DNA of 49,160 nt from an uncultured Lachnospiraceae bacterium. Its GTDB lineage: Bacteria > Bacillota > Clostridia > Lachnospirales > Lachnospiraceae. The stretch lies in NCBI GenBank assembly GCA_947594855.1, contig CANQEL010000019.1, forward strand, positions 1 to 49,160, written 5' to 3'. Positions within the stretch are counted from its first letter, which is position 1; the number at the start of each line of letters is the position of its first letter. The translations under genes were made by a program, and so were the position numbers. Below are positions 43,378-49,160 of this stretch, in pieces. Below the pieces are notes generated by a model. The model made no database searches. It was not told the origin of the DNA and saw only the letters and a program-made list of their open reading frames with translations.

Positions 43378-44388
43378 TTATACCATTCCCTTTGGTGTAT
43401 AGCTTTCAGGAATATAATGAATCACTCGTGTTCCAGAATCCTCAAAACGAAACGGCACATACAAAAGGTCTTTCATCGCCTCCATTACCGCTTTCTGCTT
43501 TTCTGGCTGAACATAAAATAAAAGGAATCCGCCACCACCAGCACCCAAAAGCTTACCGCCCAATGCACCTGCTGCGATACCTTTCTCATAGAGAATATCT
43601 ATGCTGTTAGTCGTGATTGCACCACCTGTCTGCCTTTTCAACATCCATGTAACGTCAAGCAATCTGCCAAAATCATCAAGATCGGAATGATTGTCTTCTA
43701 GTATTTTTTCAGCCTCATCAACGAGACTGTATATTTCCTGTAACTGTTTCACCTTTTCTGTATACCCAACGGCATTCGCTTTTTGCATATCTGAAGAAAA
43801 CCTTGTAAAGCCTGTAAAAAATATAAGCAGATTATCGTTTAATTGCTGCTTACGCTCCGGATGTATAACGATCGGTCTAACATCATACGTACCGTCTTTA
43901 TAAAATTCAATACGATTCATCCCTCCAAAGGACGCAGCAATCTGATCCTGCCATCCACCAACTTCCTGACATAAAACGCGTTCCAAATAAATTGCTTTAT
44001 CCGCCAGCTTTCTCTTATCAACATATTTCCCCTTTAATGCATAAAATGCATTTAGCATACCAACAGCAAAAGAACTAGATGTACCAAGTCCTGATCGTGC
44101 TGGAAGATCCGCTTCATAAATGAGCCTGATTTCATGCATATCCAACATCTTCATTGCATTGCGGATTGCAGGATGTTTTATCTCCTCAACACTCTTTACA
44201 TATTCCATTTTTGAATATGTAAGATGCGTTGTAAAATCAAAAAATCTTGGCAGATGACGCACAGTCACATAACAATACTTGTCAAATGTGGTACTTAAAA
44301 CAGCTCCCCCATATTCTCTGAAAAAACTTTCCATATCAGTTCCGCCGCCAAAGAATGACATGCGAAAAGGCGTTTTTGTAATTATCAT
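43378..44388 (-). CDS. hddA: D-glycero-D-manno-heptose-7-phosphate kinase (HddA-like, GHMP)
   Basis: 336-aa GHMP kinase with ITKTPFRMSFFGGGTD at the start, the phosphate loop PARSGLGTSSSFAVG and the C-terminal LGAGGGGFLLF. HddA makes heptose-1,7-bisphosphate in the GDP-heptose pathway. The bisphosphatase GmhB and the guanylyltransferase HddC are not in the window. A 140-bp gap separates it from gmhA; most Gmh/Hdd genes are tighter. Confidence 0.88.
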   Translation of the reverse strand: MIITKTPFRMSFFGGGTDMESFFREYGGAVLSTTFDKYCYVTVRHLPRFFDFTTHLTYSKMEYVKSVEEIKHPAIRNAMKMLDMHEIRLIYEADLPARSGLGTSSSFAVGMLNAFYALKGKYVDKRKLADKAIYLERVLCQEVGGWQDQIAASFGGMNRIEFYKDGTYDVRPIVIHPERKQQLNDNLLIFFTGFTRFSSDMQKANAVGYTEKVKQLQEIYSLVDEAEKILEDNHSDLDDFGRLLDVTWMLKRQTGGAITTNSIDILYEKGIAAGALGGKLLGAGGGGFLLFYVQPEKQKAVMEAMKDLLYVPFRFEDSGTRVIHYIPESYTPKGMV

Positions 44389-44402
44389 CTCATGTCTCCT
44401 GC

Positions 44403-45533
44403 TTACTCACTGGTCGTTTCATAATATGCTTTTTTCACTCTAAAAGCTTTATTTTCTAGCGAGAAATCTGATTCACCAATTACTTTTGATTCATAAGAAA
44501 AACTCATTCGTTCAGTCTCATTTTCTGCCAATTTACAAATACATCTCATCAGTTCTTCAGAATTCCCTGCTTTGAAACGTAATGCATTTCTGCCTTCAAT
44601 TGCAATTTCATCCATGCAATAAATATCCGAAGCAATAAGCGGCAATTCATACATTAAACCCAGTTGAGCTACACCACTTTGAGTTCCTTCTTTATAAGGA
44701 AGTACCAATACATCGGAAGCAGAAAAATAGTATTTCTCCATTTCAAAAGGAAGAAAACCAAAATCCACTTTTGAACCAGTCTTAACAACGATCTCTGCAA
44801 GCGATCTGTACATTGCTTCATCAACCTTATGGAAAGCCCCAGCAGCAAGAAGGTAAATCTTTTTATTTTTCTTTTGAGCACTTGCAACAGCTTCTAATAG
44901 AGTATCCAGACCTTTCGAATGTCGAATTGTTCCATAGTATAAAAACACCACATTATCAAAAGAAATTCCTAGTTTTTTCCTTGCTTCTGCTTTATCTATT
45001 TGCACATAATCCGGCTTATAGCAAAAACCTTGCGTAGTAACAGAAATAGGTGTACTTGCTTTATAATTCTTTTTTAATTCCTCTCTAGCTCTTTCAGTGT
45101 GAACAAGCAAATGATCAGCATAACTGTAAATGCAATCCAAAGCCTGCAGTTCCAATGGTTTCCTATCGAATGGAATTACATCATGCACTGTGATAACCAC
45201 TTTGGCATACTTTTTAAGAGACTTAACATAAATCCATTCAATCCACGGAAGCGAAAACCATTGCAAATGAACAATATCAAAATGATTCAATCTAATATAT
45301 TGTTTCAGTTCTTTCAGTGCTTTTAAATAACATTTAACCTTGTTGATCACGTTTCCTTCATATGCTCCATGAAAACCTTTCTGAATACTAACATAATATT
45401 CCTTATTCGGAATCTCTGTAGTATCAGATAAATATACCGTCATTTTTATATCATCACAGCTAACAAGATTTGCTAGAGCCAATGTATCCCTTCCGGTTGT
45501 TTTGCCAAACTGGTCAACAAATAATACTTTCAT
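44403..45533 (-). CDS. GT4 family glycosyltransferase (second)
   Basis: 376 aa, GT-B fold. The N-terminal domain includes LNHFDIVHLQWFSLPWIEW and VVITVHDVIPFDRKP; the C-terminal domain has YYGTIRHSKGLDTLLEA and the GT4 nucleotide-sugar region GVAQLGLMYELPLIASD. It transfers a sugar from a nucleotide donor to the growing lipid-linked unit. It lies 2 nt after the radical-SAM gene. Confidence 0.87.
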   Translation of the reverse strand: MKVLFVDQFGKTTGRDTLALANLVSCDDIKMTVYLSDTTEIPNKEYYVSIQKGFHGAYEGNVINKVKCYLKALKELKQYIRLNHFDIVHLQWFSLPWIEWIYVKSLKKYAKVVITVHDVIPFDRKPLELQALDCIYSYADHLLVHTERAREELKKNYKASTPISVTTQGFCYKPDYVQIDKAEARKKLGISFDNVVFLYYGTIRHSKGLDTLLEAVASAQKKNKKIYLLAAGAFHKVDEAMYRSLAEIVVKTGSKVDFGFLPFEMEKYYFSASDVLVLPYKEGTQSGVAQLGLMYELPLIASDIYCMDEIAIEGRNALRFKAGNSEELMRCICKLAENETERMSFSYESKVIGESDFSLENKAFRVKKAYYETTSE

Positions 45534-45535
45534 CT

Positions 45536-46717
45536 TTATTTCTCCATCTGTTCAGCGATATCCTTGGCGACGATCTCCTCGCCAGTCTTATTTTTCAGCT
45601 GTTCCTGACTTGCAGCACTCAGTCCGTTATTGATTTGTGCACACATATCACAAGTGCTGCACCTGTCCAACTCTTCTTTTGTGACCCTGCCATCCTTGTA
45701 ATCACAGCAGATTTTATTTTCATACATACTGTAAGGCTTACTTGTGAATAGGCTTTTAATCTTATGTCTGATAACCCACCACGCCGGTTTCCATATATAC
45801 TTGTGCATTGCCGGACTTACTGAACCTATCATCCAACACTGGCGGTCGCAGTGACGTACCTTTGCCCTAACTTTTTTCGCCTCCGGACTGTTCCACAGCT
45901 CATCCCACGTCTGCTTATTTAGGTTACCCATGACTTCCTTGTCCTTTGTCCCATTGCAGGGCATCACGTCGCCATATGGGTCAATAAAAAATGTGTCGAA
46001 GCTCATGTCGCATGGTAGCAGTCTTGGCTGTCCATAGATATAGTTAATCAGCCCATGATTGAAGTAAGCTCTGAACCACTTTTTAGGGCTGCTGCTTTTC
46101 AAAAGTTTATTAATGAGTTTTTCAAAATTTTGCGCCACCATCGGGCGATCATGGATAATGTTCTTTGCTTCTACAAAATAGAAGCTGTTGTGCAGTGATG
46201 CCGTGGCAAATTCCATACCCATTTCATTGGAAATGTCGTACAGCGGCACGAGGTCAGGAGCATTTATGTCCTGCACAGTCATGCCGAAACCAACATCCTT
46301 CATCCCCATTTTACGCAGCGTTTTAAGTGTCTGATAACCGCGTTGATAGCCGTTTTCAAGTCCACGAATCTCATTGTTGGTCTGCTCTAAACCTTCAATA
46401 GAAATGCGGATTCCTATCTGTGGAAATTCCTTTGCAAGGTCAACAATGCGGTCAGTGAAATATCCGTTTGTTGAAATCACGATGCGGTCAGATTTTTTAT
46501 ATAACTCGCGCACAATGTCTTTGAGGTCAGTACGTATAAACGGTTCACCCCCTGTAATATTTGTGAAATACATCGGAGGCAGCTTGCGGATTGTTTCAAT
46601 GCTGATCTCTTCCTCCGGTCTTGACGGTGCCTTGTATCTGTTACACATTGTACACCGTGCATTACAGCGGTAAGTCACGATCACTGTGCCGTTTAATTTC
46701 TTCACTTTAGAAGCCAT
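45536..46717 (-). CDS. Radical SAM enzyme with SPASM-like C-terminus
   Basis: 393 aa. The [4Fe-4S]-SAM motif CX3CX2C is C18, C22, C25 (CNARCTMC); GGEP (TGGEPFIR) and STNGY follow. The C-terminal region has many cysteines (PCNG, HCDRQC, ICCDYKDG, RCSTCDMC), consistent with auxiliary clusters. I chose ATG 46717, which follows GGGAGGAAGTAAA; a TTG 15 nt earlier is inside that site. In this setting it probably modifies a sugar or its carrier (epimerisation or dehydrogenation), but the substrate is unknown. Confidence 0.87.
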   Translation of the reverse strand: MASKVKKLNGTVIVTYRCNARCTMCNRYKAPSRPEEEISIETIRKLPPMYFTNITGGEPFIRTDLKDIVRELYKKSDRIVISTNGYFTDRIVDLAKEFPQIGIRISIEGLEQTNNEIRGLENGYQRGYQTLKTLRKMGMKDVGFGMTVQDINAPDLVPLYDISNEMGMEFATASLHNSFYFVEAKNIIHDRPMVAQNFEKLINKLLKSSSPKKWFRAYFNHGLINYIYGQPRLLPCDMSFDTFFIDPYGDVMPCNGTKDKEVMGNLNKQTWDELWNSPEAKKVRAKVRHCDRQCWMIGSVSPAMHKYIWKPAWWVIRHKIKSLFTSKPYSMYENKICCDYKDGRVTKEELDRCSTCDMCAQINNGLSAASQEQLKNKTGEEIVAKDIAEQMEK

Positions 46718-46861
46718 TTTACTTCCTCCCAATTTGCCATTCCCTGATAACTAAACAGTAAGCTTTTTATAAATATATAATTTCTTAGACAGTAAATGTC
46801 TTATCCTCAAGTTTACATATCGCTTAGAACATTTAAAACTATTTTACAAAACAAATATTCC
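46718..46861 (-). other. Gap between GT4 and radical-SAM gene
   Basis: 144 bp, AT-rich. It contains a short inverted repeat AGACA...TGTCT near 46784-46800. It could be a weak internal terminator or nothing. No gene is seen. Confidence 0.3.
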
Positions 46862-47977
46862 TTACTTCCTGTATAAGTCCATCGTCTTCTCAACCACATC
46901 ATCCCAATTAAATTTTTCTACTATATAATCAACCGCGGCCGCCTTATATTCCTTTACTTCCTTGCCGTCATCTATAAGTTTCTGCAGTTTATTCCGAAGG
47001 TCTTCAATGTTGCCTTTTTCAAATGTTACGGCCTTATCTCTTACAACCTCTGTACATTCATCAATATCACTCGTCAGGCAGCAGTTGCCGTAACTCATTG
47101 CTTCAAGCAGGCTAAGCGGCATACCCTCGAGATCACTTGGAAGACAGTAAACATATGCATTGCTATAAAGTTCGTGTTTCAGTCTTCCCTGCACAAAATC
47201 TGTAAAAATGATCCTGTCATCATCCTGTGCAAGTGTTTTGATCTCATCTATATAACCATTTGAGTCTGAACTCCCTCCTGCAATTACAAGTTTCTTATCT
47301 GTTTTGATTTTCTTAAATGCTCTAATTAAATAATGTACGCCCTTTTCCGGCACAATTCTTCCGAGATACAGGATATAACTGTCTTTCTCCAATCCCCATT
47401 TTTCTTTTATCTGTCCGACAGGTCTAATTGGCTTTCTGTTCACTCCATTGGGAATGTACATAGTTTTCCTGCCATATGTATCTAAAAAATACTTTTGAAC
47501 CCCTCGGCTTAGAACAATTATTTCATCTGCATATCTGACCGCATTTTTTTCTCCCTGCATTATGTACCAGCTTGCAAAACGTCCCCATTTAGCACGCTGG
47601 TGATCCAAACCGTGTATGGTTACAACTACCCTTTTGCCGAACAACTTTGGCAACCAGCACATAAAAGCAGGTCCTTCAGCATGAAAATGCACAACATCAT
47701 TTTTCCCAAATGCCGCCCTTATCGCAGCTGATACAGATGCGCTCATTGCTGCATATCCTTTGTGGTTTATCGTAAAAACAGACTTCAGCTGCACTCCCTT
47801 GTACTCATCCAGTTTTTCTCCGTCAAATTCATTGCCGCTCACATGATGACCACGCCTGTTAAAGCAGGTCACGCGATTGCCCAACTGAACAAGCCGGGTG
47901 CTCAGTTCTTCTACAACAACCTCAATTCCGCCTTCGCGCGAAGGAATGCGCTTATGACCCAGCATTGCTATATTCAA
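46862..47977 (-). CDS. GT4 family glycosyltransferase (first gene after the leader)
   Basis: 371 aa, GT-B fold. It begins LNIAMLGHKRIPSREGG, a block common to GT4 (rhamnosyl/galactosyl-type) proteins of Firmicute polysaccharide loci. YLGRIVPEKGVHYLIRA and EGMPLSLLEAMSYG (GT4 E-x7-E region) follow. I placed the start at TTG 47977, with AAGGCGG just upstream. A longer reading to ATG 48136 would put the start inside the structured leader element and add 53 unlike residues. It may transfer the first or second sugar. Confidence 0.86.
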   Translation of the reverse strand: MNIAMLGHKRIPSREGGIEVVVEELSTRLVQLGNRVTCFNRRGHHVSGNEFDGEKLDEYKGVQLKSVFTINHKGYAAMSASVSAAIRAAFGKNDVVHFHAEGPAFMCWLPKLFGKRVVVTIHGLDHQRAKWGRFASWYIMQGEKNAVRYADEIIVLSRGVQKYFLDTYGRKTMYIPNGVNRKPIRPVGQIKEKWGLEKDSYILYLGRIVPEKGVHYLIRAFKKIKTDKKLVIAGGSSDSNGYIDEIKTLAQDDDRIIFTDFVQGRLKHELYSNAYVYCLPSDLEGMPLSLLEAMSYGNCCLTSDIDECTEVVRDKAVTFEKGNIEDLRNKLQKLIDDGKEVKEYKAAAVDYIVEKFNWDDVVEKTMDLYRK

Positions 47978-48089
47978 CTGTCCGCCTTGGTTATCCAACG
48001 CCCTGCACTTCCTCTTATTTTTTGACCAATACTTCCACAATAAAAAATGCAGAGAAAAATCACCTGCATGTTTTCTCTCCACACCCTGT

Positions 48090-48185
48090 AAAAAGACCGT
48101 GCTTCGCCACTCCGGACCCCTGCCCGGCTTCCACACGCTCTATATCCGCCATATCCCGGCAACGCGGCTCTCGACATCCCGGTCT
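48090..48185 (-). ncRNA. Structured leader RNA/terminator downstream of loaP copy 2
   Basis: Near-identical copy of 2064-2160. AGACCG (48185-48180) can pair with CGGTCT (48099-48094), followed by five T on the minus strand. It separates loaP from the GT4 gene and the ~23 kb behind it. As in copy 1, it is a strong candidate for a conditional terminator controlled by LoaP. Confidence 0.65.
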
Positions 48186-48206
48186 ACGGTTTCCTGTATC
48201 TATACC

Positions 48207-48950
48207 TCATCCCACATCCTCAATCTCTTCTCCCGAAAAGACCACCTCAGTCGGATTCTCAAACAGCTCTATCCTTACACGCCATTCATCCTTTTTCTCA
48301 TTTGTATCTATCAGCGTTCCCTGCATCCCGGCAAATACCCCTGACTTTATCTTCACAAGTCTCTCTTGCGGGTATCCTGCCCCTGCACTCCGCGTCTTAT
48401 ATGTTGCAAGCTTATCTTCCTTCAGTTTCTCGAACTGCTCCTCACTAAGCCTTGCAAGTATCTCAAGACCTATTTCCACAGGAGTCATCCTTCCGAAGAA
48501 ATTAATCTCAAGCTTTGCTGTCCTTCTGTGCCTGTCCACCTTTTTTATAATCCCGTAGTGGTTGCGTAAGGGTCCGTCAGTGATGCATATTCTGTCGCCT
48601 ACTATGAACCCTGTGGAACATTCAACTATGTGTTCCTCGTTCATCATTCCTTTAAGGAATTCCTGTTCTTCCTCACTTATTGGCGATACCACATCTGCGC
48701 TTTTTAATACTTTTGTCAGGCGGCTTACCTGCCTCAGTTCCTTTAATACGGAATCTATATCCTTTGTATCTACAAAAAAATATCCCGGGAACAATACCTT
48801 TTTTACATCATGCCATTGTTTCCGGAAGTGCATTTTGTCAATATACATTGGCACAAACATTTCTTTATAAAGTAACGGATTCAGTCTGGCCCTGCATACA
48901 TCCATTGTTATCTGTTCCTCACCGGATGTTGTCTGAACCACATACCACAT
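48207..48950 (-). CDS. loaP: LoaP-type NusG paralogue (processive antiterminator), copy 2
   Basis: 247-aa protein with the same domains as copy 1: NusG N-terminal domain, KOW segment (GFIVGDRICITDGPLRNHYG) and a second KOW-like tail. I chose ATG 48950, giving the same length as copy 1, with AGGAGGAAGCGGAC upstream; in-frame codons to 49016 are part of the conserved non-coding leader. It heads a co-directional operon of about 20 genes (about 23 kb), the kind of long transcription unit such factors serve. Confidence 0.88.
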   Translation of the reverse strand: MWYVVQTTSGEEQITMDVCRARLNPLLYKEMFVPMYIDKMHFRKQWHDVKKVLFPGYFFVDTKDIDSVLKELRQVSRLTKVLKSADVVSPISEEEQEFLKGMMNEEHIVECSTGFIVGDRICITDGPLRNHYGIIKKVDRHRRTAKLEINFFGRMTPVEIGLEILARLSEEQFEKLKEDKLATYKTRSAGAGYPQERLVKIKSGVFAGMQGTLIDTNEKKDEWRVRIELFENPTEVVFSGEEIEDVG

Positions 48951-49160
48951 GTCCGCTTCCTCCTGTTTTAACCAGTGATTATTTTTTATACACAAAATCT
49001 GTAGTAATTTATCCAATATTTACCTTATATACTTATATATAAGGACTTATTTTCCTGCCACCCTATCAAAACTGCTTATTTTATGCAGACATGAAAAAGC
49101 TGTTTTCTGCCCGTATTTACTGCATTTGGAGCATTTTGTCCATATTATTTCACGTAGTCC
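48951..49160 (-). promoter_or_regulatory. Upstream region of loaP copy 2
   Basis: Conserved non-coding region as for copy 1, with the perfect inverted repeat CCTTATATA...TATATAAGG at 49023-49044. The promoter of the large operon should lie here or just past the edge. Confidence 0.45.

Larger units (their letters stand above)
48090..49160. repeat. Direct repeat, right copy (loaP cassette)
   Basis: Partner of 2064-3136; a few percent substitutions and one small indel. It continues past the window edge. Confidence 0.9.

Noticed and set aside
47978-48136. N-terminal extension of the first GT4 gene to ATG 48136
   Set aside because: It would start inside the structured leader RNA and adds 53 residues unlike the family; TTG 47977 has a ribosome site and fits homologous starts.
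48951-49016. Longer start for loaP copy 2
   Set aside because: The extension is the conserved non-coding leader; in copy 1 the same region is out of frame by an indel, so it is not coding.

Overview
The window looks like a low-GC, spore-forming anaerobic Firmicute, most likely a Lachnospiraceae (Clostridium cluster XIVa) chromosome. Pointers are the sporulation protease SpoIVB next to RecN, FabK as the enoyl-ACP reductase, an NfnAB transhydrogenase beside NADP-glutamate dehydrogenase, LoaP-type NusG paralogues and Rpn-type PD-(D/E)XK transposase-like genes. This placement is inferred from gene content only; no database was consulted.

Layout. (1) 1-3.2 kb: the start of a polysaccharide locus on the minus strand, made of loaP copy 1, its leader RNA and a UDP-glucose dehydrogenase that runs off the left edge. 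A plus-strand Phd/PIN toxin-antitoxin pair sits between leader and ugd. (2) 3.2-8.6 kb: an AlbA/Schlafen-type ATP-binding regulator, then nfnA-nfnB-gdhA. (3) 8.6-15 kb: a type II fatty-acid operon, acpP-fabK-fabD-fabG-fabF-fabZ plus an acyl-CoA synthetase, without fabH or acetyl-CoA carboxylase genes; its promoter region holds a perfect 21-bp palindrome. (4) 15-18.4 kb: spoIVB, recN and tRNA-Gln(CUG). (5) 18.4-24.7 kb: a mobile or decaying island with three Rpn-type copies (one cut by a 470-bp deletion), two copies of an unrecognised 51-aa ORF, an alpha/beta hydrolase and a RhuM gene with a disrupted 3' end. (6) 24.9-49.16 kb: a roughly 24-kb minus-strand polysaccharide operon headed by loaP copy 2 and its leader RNA.

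How the large operon may work. Reading from the promoter: loaP2, leader RNA, GT4 glycosyltransferase, radical-SAM/SPASM enzyme, second GT4, heptose genes (hddA, gmhA), an RmlD-like reductase, a GDP-sugar 4,6-dehydratase, a GT8-like transferase, an acetyltransferase, a Wzy-like polymerase, a Wzx flippase, GT2, rfbF, rfbG, an acyltransferase, then aldolase, TPP enzyme, SDR and a DXS-like enzyme, and a second flippase. The DNA encodes parts of two nucleotide-sugar routes: CDP-4-keto-6-deoxyglucose (RfbF/RfbG) and a GDP-heptose type sugar (GmhA/HddA plus dehydratase and reductase; gmhB and hddC are not seen). The four-gene aldolase/TPP/SDR/DXS-like block beside rfbFG is the best candidate for an undescribed system: a carboligation pathway that could build a branched-chain sugar, by analogy with yersiniose synthesis.

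The two loaP cassettes (promoter region, gene, leader RNA) form direct repeats of about 1.07 kb some 46 kb apart. LoaP proteins are known processive antiterminators of long biosynthetic operons, so each cassette plausibly controls the operon downstream of it.
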